Made by a program: the position numbers and the translations under genes
Source: Hydractinia symbiolongicarpus
Taxonomy: Eukaryota > Cnidaria > Hydrozoa > Anthoathecata > Hydractiniidae
Direction: 5' to 3'
Assembly: GCF_029227915.1 (NCBI RefSeq)
Contig: NC_079885.1
Coordinates: 744,001 to 808,000 of the forward strand
DNA length: 64,000 nucleotides
Notes under the pieces: generated by a model
Seen by the model: only the letters and a program-made list of their open reading frames with translations
The model's database searches: none
What the model was told of the DNA's origin: nothing
Shown here: positions 39,551 through 51,700 of the stretch, in pieces
Layout of the letters: each line of letters begins with the position of its first letter
How positions within the stretch are numbered: position 1 is the stretch's first letter

Positions 39551-42500
39551 TAAAAAATCGTTCGGGAAATGAGTTTACTCCCTGGGTACTTTCTTTGTAT
39601 ACTTTTGACTATACGGGCCGAGTCCGGGATTTACGGGAAATCGCGGATTTTCGTTTGCCGGCGATTAAACTTCTTTTATTCAGCGACCCATCAAATATGA
39701 AATTTTTTTTGAAAACTACAAGTCTCATGCGTTTAGTGGTAAAAAAATAATATAAAAAATCGTTCGGGAAATGACTTTACTCCCTGGGTACTTTCTTTTT
39801 GTACTTTTGACTATACGGGCCAAGCCCGGGATTTACGGGAAATCGCGGGTTTTTGTTTGCTGGCGATTAAACTTCTTTTATTCAGCGTCTCATCAAAAAT
39901 GAAAACATTTTTAAAAACTACAAGTCTTATGCGTTTTAGTGGTGAAAAAATAATTTAAAAAATCGTTCTGGAAATGAGTTTACTCACAGGGTACTTTCTT
40001 TGTATACATTCGACTATACGGGCCAAGCCCAGGATTTACGGGAAATCGCGGGTTTTTGTTTTCCGGCGATTAAACCTCTTTCATTAAGCGTCTCATCAAA
40101 AATGAAAACATTTTTGAAAACTACAAGTCTCATGCGTTTTAGTGGTGAAAAAAAAAATTAAAAAATCGTTCGGGAATTGAGTTTACTCCCTGGGTACTTT
40201 CTTTGTATACTTTTGACTATACGGGCCGAGTCCGGGATTTACGGGAAATCGCAGGTTTTCGTTTGCCGGCGATTAAACTTCTTTTATTCAGCGTCTCATC
40301 AAAAATAAAAACATTCTTGAAAACTACAAGTCTCATGCGTTTTAGTGGTGAAATAATAATTTAAAAAATCGTTTGGGAAATGAGTTTACACCCTGGGTAC
40401 TTTCTTTGTATACTTTTGACTATACGGGCCGAGTCCGAGATTTACGGGAAATCGCAGGTTTTCGTTTGCCGGCGATTAAACTTCTTTTATTCAGCGTCTC
40501 ATCGAAAATAAAAACATTTTTAAAAACTACAAGTCTCATGCGTTTTAGTGGTGAAAAAGTTATTTAAAAAATCGTTCGGGAAATCAGTTTACTCCCTGGG
40601 TACTTTCTTTGTATACTTTTGACTATACGGGCCAAGCCGGGATTTACGGGAAATCGCGGGTTTTCTTTTATTCAGCGTCTCATCAAAAATGAAAACATTT
40701 TTAAAAACTACAAGTCTTATGCGTTTTAGTGGTGAAAAAATAATTTAAAAAATCGTTCTGGAAATGTGTTTACTCCCTGGGTACTTTCTTTGTATACTTT
40801 TGACTATACGGGCCGAGTCTGGGATTTACAGGAAATCGCAGGTTTTCGTTTGCCGGCGATTAAACTGCTTTTATTGAGCGTCTCATCAAAAATGAAAACA
40901 TTCTTGAAAACTACAAGTCTCATGCGTTTTAGTGGTGAAATAATAATTTAAAAAATCGTTTGGGAAATGAGTTTACTCCCTGGGTACTTTCTTTGTATAC
41001 TTTTGACTATACGGGCCGAGTCCAGGATTTACGGGAAATCGCAGGTTTTCGTTTGCCGGCGATTAAACTTCTTTTATTCACCGTCTCATCAAAAATGAAA
41101 ACATTTTTAAAAACTACAAGTCTCATGCGTTTTAGTGCTTAAAAAGTAATTTAAAAAATCGTTCTGGAAATGAGTTTACTCACAGGGTACTTTCTTTGTA
41201 TACATTCGACTATACGGGCCAAGCCCAGGATTTACGGGAAATCGCGGGTTTTTGTTTTCCGGCGATTAAACCTCTTTCATTAAGCGTCTCATCAAAAATG
41301 AAAACATTTTTGAAAACTACAAGTCTCATGCGTTTTAGTGGTGAAAAAAAAAATTAAAAAATCGTTCGGGAAATGAGTTTACTCCCTGGGTACTTTCTTT
41401 GTATACTTTTGACTATACGGGCCGAGTCCGGGATTAACGGGAAATCGCAGGTTTTCGTTTGCCGGCGATTAAACTTCTTTTATTCAGCGTCTCTTCGAAA
41501 ATGAAAACATTTTTAAAAACTACAAGTCTCATGCGTTTTAGTGGTGATAAAGTAATTTAAAAAATCGTTCGGGAAATCAGTTTACTCCCTGGGTACTTTC
41601 TTTGTATACTTTTGACTATAGGGGCCAAGCCGGGATTTACGGGAAATCGCGGGTTTTCTTTTTATTCAGCGTCTCATCAAAAATGAAAACATTTTTAAAA
41701 ACTACAAGTCTTATGCGTTTTAGTGGTGAAAAAATAATTTAAAAAATCGTTCTGGAAATGAGTTTACTCCCTGGGTACTTTCTTTGTATACTTTTGATTA
41801 TACGGGCCGAGTCCGGGATTTACAGGAATTCGCAGGTTTTCGTTTGCCGGCGATTAAACTGCTTTTATTCAGCGTCTCATCAAAAATGAAAACATTCTTG
41901 AAAACTACAAGTCTCATGCGTTTTAGTGGTGAAATAATAATTTAAAAAATCGTTTGGGAAATGAGTTTACTCCCTGGGTACTTTCTTTGTATACTTTTGA
42001 CTATACGGGCCGAGTCCAGGATTTACGGGAAATCGCAGGTTTTCGTTTGCCGGCGATTAAACTTCTTTTATTCACCGTCTCATCAAAAATGAAAACATTT
42101 TTAAAAACTACAAGTCTCATGCGTTTTAGTGGTGAAAAAAAAAATTAAAAAATCGTTCGGGAAATGAGTTTACTCCCTGGGTACTTTCTTTGTATACTTT
42201 TGACTATACGGGCCGAGTCCGGGATTTACGGGAAATCGCAGGTTTTCGTTTGCCGGCGATTAAACTTCTTTTATTCAGCGTCTCATCAAAAATAAAAACA
42301 TTCTTGAAAACTACAAGTCTCATGCGTTTTAGTGGTGAAATAATAATTTAAAAAATCGTTTGGGAAATGAGTTTACACCCTGGGTACTTTCTTTGTATAC
42401 TTTTGACTATACCGGCCGAGTCCGGGATTTACGGGAAATCGCAGGTTTTCGTTTGCCGGCGATTAAACTTCTTTTATTCAGCGTCTCATCGAAAATAAAA

Positions 42501-43655
42501 ACATTTTTAAAAACTACAAGTCTCATGCGTTTTAGTGGTGAAAAAGTAATTTAAAAAATCGTTCGGGAAATCAGTTTACTCCCTGGGTACTTTCTTTGTA
42601 TACTTTTGACTATACGGGCCAAGCCGGGATTTACGGGAAATCGCGGGTTTTCTTTTTATTCAGCGTCTCATCAAAAATGAAAACATTTTTAAAAACTACA
42701 AGTCTTATGCGTTTTAGTGGTGAAATAATAATTTAAAAAATCGTTTGGGAAATGAGTTTACTCCCTGGGTACTTTCTTTGTATACTTTTGACTATACGGG
42801 CCGAGTCCAGGATTTACGGGAAATCGCAGGTTTTCGTTTGCCGGCGATTAAACTTCTTTTATTCACCGTCTCATCAAAAATGAAAACATTTTTAAAAACT
42901 ACAAGTCTCATGCGTTTTAGTGGTGAAAAAATAATTTAAAAAATCGTTCTGGAAATGAGTTTACTCACAGGGTACTTTCTTTGTATACATTCGACTATAC
43001 GGGCCAAGCCCAGGATTTACGGGAAATCGCGGGTTTTTGTTTTCCGGCGATTAAACCTCTTTCATTAAGCGTCTCATCAAAAATGAAAACATTTTTGAAA
43101 ACTACAAGTCTCATGCGTTTTAGTGGTGAAAAAAAAAATTAAAAAATCGTTCGGGAAATGAGTTTACTCCCTGGGTACTTTCTTTGTATACTTTTGACTA
43201 TACGGGCCGAGTCCGGGATTTACGGGAAATCGCAGGTTTTCGTTTGCCGGCGATTAAACTTCTTTTATTCAGCGTCTCATCAAAAATAAAAACATTCTTG
43301 AAAACTACAAGTCTCATGCGTTTTAGTGGTGAAATAATAATTTAAAAAATCGTTTGGGAAATGAGTTTACACCCTGGGTACTTTCTTTGTATACTTTTGA
43401 CTATACGGGCCGAGTCCGGGATTTACGGGAAATCGCAGGTTTTCGTTTGCCGGCGATTAAACTTCTTTTATTCAGCGTCTCATCGAAAATAAAAACATTT
43501 TTAAAAACTACAAGTCTCATGCGTTTTAGTGGTGAAAAAGTAATTTAAAAAATCGTTCGGGAAATCAGTTTACTCCCTGGGTACTTTCTTTGTATACTTT
43601 TGACTATACGGGCCAAGCCGGGATTTACGGGAAATCGCGGGTTTTCTTTTTATTC
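39550..43655 (-). repeat. Mixed inverted HORs with poly-A unit
   Basis: A variant with a run of about 9-10 A followed by TTAAAAAATCG occurs near 40,147, 41,343, 42,124 and 43,128, at spacings of about 1,196, 781 and 1,004 bp. The same set of units is therefore present in several arrangements of different length. Short units near 41,655, 42,650 and 43,640 carry one extra T at the deletion join (TTTTCTTTTTATTC). The mark GGAATTCGCAGG at about 41,826 and 43,814 is 1,988 bp apart. Confidence 0.75.
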
Positions 43656-43659
43656 AGCG

Positions 43660-46600
43660 TCTCATCAAAAATGAAAACATTTTTAAAAACTACAAGTCTT
43701 ATGCGTTTTAGTGGTGAAAAAATAATTTAAAAAATCGTTCTGGAAATGAGTTTACTCCCTGGGTACTTTCTTTGTATACTTTTGATTATACGGGCCGAGT
43801 CCGGGATTTACAGGAATTCGCAGGTTTTCGTTTGCCGGCGATTAAACTGCTTTTATTCAGCGTCTCATCAAAAATGAAAACATTCTTGAAAACTACAAGT
43901 CTCATGCGTTTTAGTGGTGAAATAATAATTTAAAAAATCGTTTGGGAAATGCGTTTACTCCCTGGGTACTTTCTTTGTATACTTTTGACTATACGGGCCG
44001 AGTCCAGGATTTACGGGAAATCGCAGGTTTTCGTTTGCCGGCGATTAAACTTCTTTTATTCACCGTCTCATCAAAAATGAAAACATTTTTAAAAACTACA
44101 AGTCTCATGCGTTTTAGTGCTGAAAAAATAATTTAAAAAATCGTTTGGGAAATGAGTTTACTCCATGGTTACTTTCTCTGTATACTTTTGACTATGCGGG
44201 CCGAGTCTGGGGTTTACGGGAAATGGCGGGTTTTCGTTTGCCGGCGATTAAACGTCTTTTATTCAGCGTCTCATCAAAAATGAAAACATTTTTGAAAATT
44301 ACAAGTGTCATGCGTTTTAGTGGTGAAAAAATAATTTAAAAAATCGTTTGGGAAATGAGTTTACTCCCTGGGTACTTTCTTTGTATACTTTTGATTATAC
44401 GGGCCGAGTCAAGGGTTTACGGGAAATGGCGCGGGTTTTCGTTTGCCGGCGATTAAACTTCTTTTATTCAGCGTCTTATCAAAAATGAAAACATTTTTAA
44501 AAACTACAAGTCTCATGCGTTTTAGTGGTGAAATAATAATTTAAAAAATCGTTTGGGAAATGAGTTTACACCCTGGGTACTTTCTTTGTATACTTTTGAA
44601 TATACGGGCCGACTCCAGGATTTACCGGAAATCGCAGGTTTTCGTTTGCCGGCGATTAAACTTCTTTTATTCAGCGTCTCATCGAAAATGAAAACATTTT
44701 TAAAAACTACAAGTCTCATGCGTTTTAGTGGTGAAAAAGTAATTTAAAAAATCGTTTGGGAAATGAGTTTACTCCCTGGGTACTTTCTTTGTATACTTTT
44801 GACTATACGGGCCGAGTCCAGGATTTACGGGAAATCGCAGGTTTTCGTTTGCCGGCAATTAAACTTCTTTTATTCACCGTCTCATCAAAAATGAAAGCTT
44901 TTTTAAAAACTACAAGTGTCATGCGTGTTAGTGGTGAAAAAATAATTTAAAAAATCGTTCGGGAAATGAGTTTACTCCCTGGGTACTTTCTTTGTATACT
45001 TTTGATTACACGGGCCGAGTCCAGGGTTTACGGGAAATGGCGGGTTTTCGTTTGCCGGCGATTAAACTTCTTTTATTCAGCGTCTCATCAAAAATGAAAA
45101 CATTTTTAAAAACTACAAGTCTCATGGGCTTTAGTGGTGAAATAATAATTTAAAAAATCGTTCGGAAAATGAGTTTACACCCTGGGTACTTTCTTATTAT
45201 ACTTTTGATTATACGGGCCGAGTCCGGGATTTACGGGAAATCGCAGGTTTTCGTTTGCCGGCGATTAAACTTCTTTCATTCAGCGTCTCATCAAAAATGA
45301 AAACATTTTTGAAAACTACAAGTCTCATGCGTTTTAGTGGTGAAATGATAATTTAAAAAATCGTTCGGGAAATGAGTTTACTCCCTGGGTACTTTCTTTG
45401 TATACTTTTGACTATACGGGCTGAGTGCGGGATTCACGGGAAGTCGCGGGTTTTCGTTTTCCGGCGATTAAACTTCTTTTATTCAGCGTCTCAGCAAAAA
45501 TGAAAACATTTTTAAAAACTACAAGTCTCATGCGTTTTAGTGGTGAAAAAATAATTTAAAAAATCGTTCGGGAAATGAGTTTAATCCCTGGATACTTTCT
45601 TTGTATACTTTTGACTATACGGGCCAAGCCGGGATTTACGGGAAATCGCGGGTTTTCTTTTATTCAGCGTCTCATCAAAAATGAAAACATTTTTAAAAAC
45701 TACAAGTCTTATGCGTTTTAGTGGTGAAAAAATAATTTAAAAAATCGTTCTGGAAATGAGTTTACTCCCTGGGTACTTTCTTTGTATACTTTTGATTATA
45801 CGGGCCGAGTCCGGGATTTACAGGAATTCGCAGGTTTTCGTTTGCCGGCGATTAAACTGCTTTTATTCAGCGTCTCATCAAAAATGAAAACATTCTTGAA
45901 AACTACAAGTCTCATGCGTTTTAGTGGTGAAATAATAATTTAAAAAATCGTTTGGGAAATGCGTTTACTCCCTGGGTACTTTCTTTGTATACTTTTGACT
46001 ATACGGGCCGAGTCCAGGATTTACGGGAAATCGCAGGTTTTCGTTTGCCGGCGATTAAACTTCTTTTATTCACCGTCTCATCAAAAATGAAAACATTTTT
46101 AAAAACTACAAGTCTCATGCGTTTTAGTGCTGAAAAAATAATTTAAAAAATCGTTCGGGAAATGAGTTTACTCCATGGTTACTTTCTCTGTATACTTTTG
46201 ACTATGCGGGCCGAGTCTGGGGTTTACGGGAAATGGCGGGTTTTCGTTTGCCGGCGATTAAACGTCTTTTATTCAGCGTCTCATCAAAAATGAAAACATT
46301 TTTGAAAATTACAAGTGTCATGCGTTTTAGTGGTGAAAAAATAATTTAAAAAATCGTTTGGGAAATGAGTTTACTCCCTGGGTACTTTCTTTGTATACTT
46401 TTGATTATACGGGCCGAGTCAAGGGTTTACGGGAAATGGCGCGGGTTTTCGTTTGCCGGCGATTAAACTTCTTTTATTCAGCGTCTTATCAAAAATGAAA
46501 ACATTTTTAAAAACTACAAGTCTCATGCGTTTTAGTGGTGAAATAATAATTTAAAAAATCGTTTGGGAAATGAGTTTACACCCTGGGTACTTTCTTTGTA

Positions 46601-47679
46601 TACTTTTGAATATACGGGCCGACTCCAGGATTTACCGGAAATCGCAGGTTTTCGTTTGCCGGCGATTAAACTTCTTTTATTCAGCGTCTCATCGAAAATG
46701 AAAACATTTTTAAAAACTACAAGTCTCATGCGTTTTAGTGGTGAAAAAGTAATTTAAAAAATCGTTTGGGAAATGAGTTTACTCCCTGGGTACTTTCTTT
46801 GTATACTTTTGACTATACGGGCCGAGTCCAGGATTTACGGGAAATCGCAGGTTTTCGTTTGCCGGCAATTAAACTTCTTTTATTCACCGTCTCATCAAAA
46901 ATGAAAGCTTTTTTAAAAACTACAAGTGTCATGCGTGTTAGTGGTGAAAAAATAATTTAAAAAATCGTTCGGGAAATGAGTTTACTCCCTGGGTACTTTC
47001 TTTGTATACTTTTGATTACACGGGCCGAGTCCAGGGTTTACGGGAAATGGCGGGTTTTCGTTTGCCGGCGATTAAACTTCTTTTATTCAGCGTCTCATCA
47101 AAAATGAAAACATTTTTAAAAACTACAAGTCTCATGGGCTTTAGTGGTGAAATAATAATTTAAAAAATCGTTCGGAAAATGAGTTTACACCCTGGGTACT
47201 TTCTTATTATACTTTTGATTATACGGGCCGAGTCCGGGATTTACGGGAAATCGCAGGTTTTCGTTTGCCGGCGATTAAACTTCTTTCATTCAGCGTCTCA
47301 TCAAAAATGAAAACATTTTTGAAAACTACAAGTCTCATGCGTTTTAGTGGTGAAATGATAATTTAAAAAATCGTTCGGGAAATGAGTTTACTCCCTGGGT
47401 ACTTTCTTTGTATACTTTTGACTATACGGGCTGAGTGCGGGATTCACGGGAAGTCGCGGGTTTTCGTTTTCCGGCGATTAAACTTCTTTTATTCAGCGTC
47501 TCAGCAAAAATGAAAACATTTTTAAAAACTACAAGTCTCATGCGTTTTAGTGGTGAAAAAATAATTTAAAAAATCGTTCGGGAAATGAGTTTAATCCCTG
47601 GATACTTTCTTTGTATACTTTTGACTATACGGGCCAAGCCGGGATTTACGGGAAATCGCGGGTTTTCTTTTATTCAGCG
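43660..47679 (-). repeat. 2,010-bp decamer HOR, two copies
   Basis: Copies start near 43,660 and 45,670. Landmarks at 43,942 and 45,952, 44,522 and 46,532, and 44,756 and 46,766 are all exactly 2,010 bp apart. Shared private marks include GGAAATGCGTTTAC, CATGGTTACTTTCTCTG, a two-base insertion GGCGCGGGTTTTC (near 44,431 and 46,440) and ATGAAAGCTTTTTT. A rare difference is TCGTTTGGG near 44,147 against TCGTTCGGG near 46,157. The copies are therefore close but not identical. Confidence 0.88.
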
Positions 47680-48780
47680 TCTCATCAAAAATGAAAACAT
47701 TTTTAAAAACTACAAGTCTTATGCGTTTTAGTGGTGAAAAAATAATTTAAAAAATCGTTCTGGAAATGAATTTACTCCCTGGGCACTTTCTTTGTATACT
47801 TTTGACTATACGGGCCGAGTCCGGGATTTACGGGAAATCGCAGGTTTTCGTTTGCCGGCGATTAAACTGCTTTTATTCAGCGTCTCATCAAAAATGATAA
47901 CATTCTAGAAAACTACAAGTCTCATGCGTTTTAGTGGTGAAATAATAATTTAAAAAATCGTTTGGGAAATGAGTTTACTCCCTGGGTACTTTCTTTGTAT
48001 ACTTTTGACTATACGGGCCGAGTCCAGGATTTACGGGAAATCGCAGGTTTTCGTTCGCCGGCAATTAAACTTCTTTTATTCACCGTCTCATCAAAAATGA
48101 AAGCTTTTTTAAAAACTACAAGTGTCATGCGTGTTAGTGGTGAAAAAATAATTTAAAAAATCGTTCGGGAAATGAGTTTACTCCCTGGGTACTTTCTTTG
48201 TATACTTTTGATTACACGGGCCGAGTCCAGGGTTTACGGGAAATGGCGGGTTTTCGTTTGCCGGCGATTAAACTTCTTTTATTCAGCGTCTCATCAAAAA
48301 TGAAAACATTTTTAAAAACTACAAGTCTCATGGGCTTTAGTGGTGAAATAATAATTTAAAAAATCGTTCGGAAAATGAGTTTACACCCTGGGTACTTTCT
48401 TATTATACTTTTGACTATACGGGCTGAGTGCAGGATTCACGGGAAGTCGCGGGTTTTTGGTTTTCCGGCGATTAAACTTCTTTTATTCAGCGTCTCATCA
48501 AAAATGAAAACATTTTTGAAAACTACAAGTCTCATGCGTTTTAGTGGTGAAAATATAATTTAAAAAATCGTTCGGGAAATGAGTTTACTCCCTGGGTACT
48601 TTCTTTGTATACTTTTGACTATACGGGCTGAGTGCAGGATTCACGGGAAGTCGCGGGTTTTCGTTTTCCGGCGATTAAACTTCTTTTATTCAGTGTCTCA
48701 GCAAAAATGAAAACATTTTTAAAAACTACAAGTCTCATGCGTTTTAGTGGTGAAAAAATAATTTAAAAAATCGTTCGGGA
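47680..48780 (-). repeat. Inverted 1,197-bp HOR copy with restriction-like TCTAGA mark
   Basis: The unit with ATGATAACATTCTAGAAAAC at 47,896 recurs at 49,093, 1,197 bp away, and landmarks at 47,962 and 49,159 agree. This is a shortened relative of the 2,010-bp decamer to its left, lacking four units. The mark reappears at 54,686 in the next duplication. Confidence 0.8.
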
Positions 48781-51700
48781 AATGAGTTTAATCCCTGGAT
48801 ACTTTCTTTGTATACTTTTGTCTATACGGGCCAAGCCGGGATTTACAGGAAATCGCGGGTTTTCTTTTATTCAGCGTCTCATCAAAAATGAAAACATTTT
48901 TAAAAACTACAAGTCTTATGCGTTTTAGTGGTGAAAAAATAATTTAAAAAATCGTTCTGGAAATGAATTTACTCCCTGGGTACTTTCTTTGTATACTTTT
49001 GACTATACGGGCCGAGTCCGGGATTTACGGGAAATCGCAGGTTTTCGTTTGCCGGCGATTAAACTGCTTTTATTCAGCGTCTCATCAAAAATGATAACAT
49101 TCTAGAAAACTACAAGTCTCATGCGTTTTAGTGGTGAAATAATAATTTAAAAAATCGTTTGGGAAATGAGTTTACTCCCTGGGTACTTTCTTTGTATACT
49201 TTTGACTATACGGGCCGAGTCCAGGATTTACGGGAAATCGCAGGTTTTCGTTTGCCGGCAATTAAACTTCTTTTATTCACTGTCTCATCAAAAATGAAAG
49301 CTTTTTTAAAAACTACAAGTGTCATGCGTGTTAGTGGTGAAAAAATAATTTAAAAAATCGTTCGGGAAATGAGTTTACTCCCTGGGTACTTTCTTTGTAT
49401 ACTTTTGATTACACGGGCCGAGTCCAGGGTTTACGGGAAATGGCGGGTTTTCGTTTGCCGGCGATTAAACTTCTTTTATTCAGCGTCTCATCAAAAATGA
49501 AAACATTTTTAAAAACTACAAGTCTCATGGGCTTTAGTGGTGAAATAATAATTTAAAAAATCGTTCGGAAAATGAGTTTACACCCTGGGTACTTTCTTAT
49601 TATACTTTTGATTATACGGGCCGAGTCCGGGATTTACGGGAAATTGCAGGTTTTCGTTTGCCGGCGATTAAACTTCTTTCATTCAGCGTCTCATCAAAAA
49701 TGAAAACATTTTTGAAAACTACAAGTCTCATGCGTTTTAGTGGTGAAAATATAATTTAAAAAATCGTTCGGGAAATGAGTTTACTCCCTGGGTACTTTCT
49801 TTGTATACTTTTGACTATACGGGCTGAGTGCAGGATTCACGGGAAGTCGCGGGTTTTCGTTTCCCGGCGATTAAACTTCTTTTATTCAGCGTCTCAGCAA
49901 AAATGAAAACATTTTTAAAAACTACAAGTCTCATGCGTTTTAGTGGTGAAAAAATAATTTAAAAAATCGTTCGGGAAATGAGTTTAATCCCTGGATACTT
50001 TCTTTGTATACTTTTGATTACACGGGCCGAGTCCAGGGTTTACGGGAAATGGCGGGTTTTCGTTTGCCGGCGATTAAACTTCTTTTATTCAGCGTCTCAT
50101 CAAAAATGAAAACATTTTTAAAAACTACAAGTCTCATGGGCTTTAGTGGTGAAATAATAATTTAAAAAATCGTTCGGAAAATGAGTTTACACCCTGGGTA
50201 CTTTCTTATTATACTTTTGATTATACGGGCCGAGTCCGGGATTTACGGGAAATCGCAGGTTTTCGTTTGCCGGCGATTAAACTTCTTTCATTCAGCGTCT
50301 CATCAAAAATGAAAACATTTTTGAAAACTACAAGTCTCATGCGTTTTAGTGGTGAAAATATAATTTAAAAAATCGTTCGGGAAATGAGTTTACTCCCTGG
50401 GTACTTTCTTTGTATACTTTTGACTATACGGGCTGAGTGCGGGATTCACGGGAAGTCGCGGGTTTTCGTTTCCCGGCGATTAAACTTCTTTTATTCAGCG
50501 TCTCAGCAAAAATGAAAACATTTTTAAAAACTACAAGTCTCATGCGTTTTAGTGGTGAAAAAATAATTTAAAAAATCGTTCGGGAAATGAGTTTAATCCC
50601 TGGATACTTTCTTTGTATACTTTTGACTATACGGGCCGAGTCCGAGATTTACGGGAAATCGCAGGTTTTCGTTTGCCGGCGATTAAACTTCTTTTATTCA
50701 GCGTCTCATCAAAAATGAAAACATTTTTAAAAACTACAAGTCTCATGCGTTTTAGTGGTGAAATAATAATTTTAAAAATCGTTTGGGAAATGAGTTTACA
50801 CCCTGGGTACTTTCTTTGTATACTTTTGACTATACGGGCCGAGTCCAGGATTTACGGGAAATCGCAGGTTTTCGTTTGCCGGCGATTAAACTTCTTTTAT
50901 TCAGCGTCTCATCGAAAATGAAAACATTTTTAAAAACTACAAGTCTCATGCGTTTTAGTGGTGAAAAAGTAATTTAAAAAATCGTTAGGGAAATGAGTTT
51001 ACTTCCTGGGTACTTTCTTTGTATACTTTTGACTATACGGGCCAAGCCGGGATTTACGGGAAATCGCGGGTTTTCTTTTATTCAGCGTCTCATCAAAAAT
51101 GAAAACATTTTTAAAAACTACAAGTCTTATGCGTTTTAGTGGTGAAAAAATAATTTAAAAAATCGTTCTGGAAATGAGTTTACTCCCTGGGTACTTTCTT
51201 TGTATACTTTTGACTATACGGGCCGAGTCCGGGATTTACGGGAAATCGCAGGTTTTCGTTTGCCGGCGATTAAACTGCTTTTATTCAGCGTCTCATCAAA
51301 AATGATAGCATTCTTGAAAACTACAAGTCTCATGCGTTTTAGTGGTGAAATAATAATTTAAAAAATCGTTTGGGAAATGAGTTTACTCCCTGGGTACTTT
51401 CTTTGTATACTTTTGACTATACGGGCCGAGTCCAGGATTTACGGGAAATCGCAGGTTTTCGTTTGCCGGCGATTAAACTTCTTTTATTCAAAGTCTCATC
51501 AAAAATGAAAACTTTTTTAAAAACTACAAGTGTCATGCGTTTTAGTGGTGAAAAAATAATTTAAAAAATCGTTCGGGAAATGAGTTTACTCCCTGGGTAC
51601 TTTCTTTGTATACTTTTGATTATACGGGCCGAGTCCAGGGTTTACGGGAAATGGCGGGTTTTCGTTTGCGGGCGATTAAACTTCTTTTATTCAGCGTCTC

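Noticed and set aside
40147-43140. Poly-A runs of 9-10 bases as retroelement tails
   Set aside because: They lie at the same unit position as the usual GAAAAAATAATTTAA, with ordinary satellite on both sides and no target-site duplication or element body.
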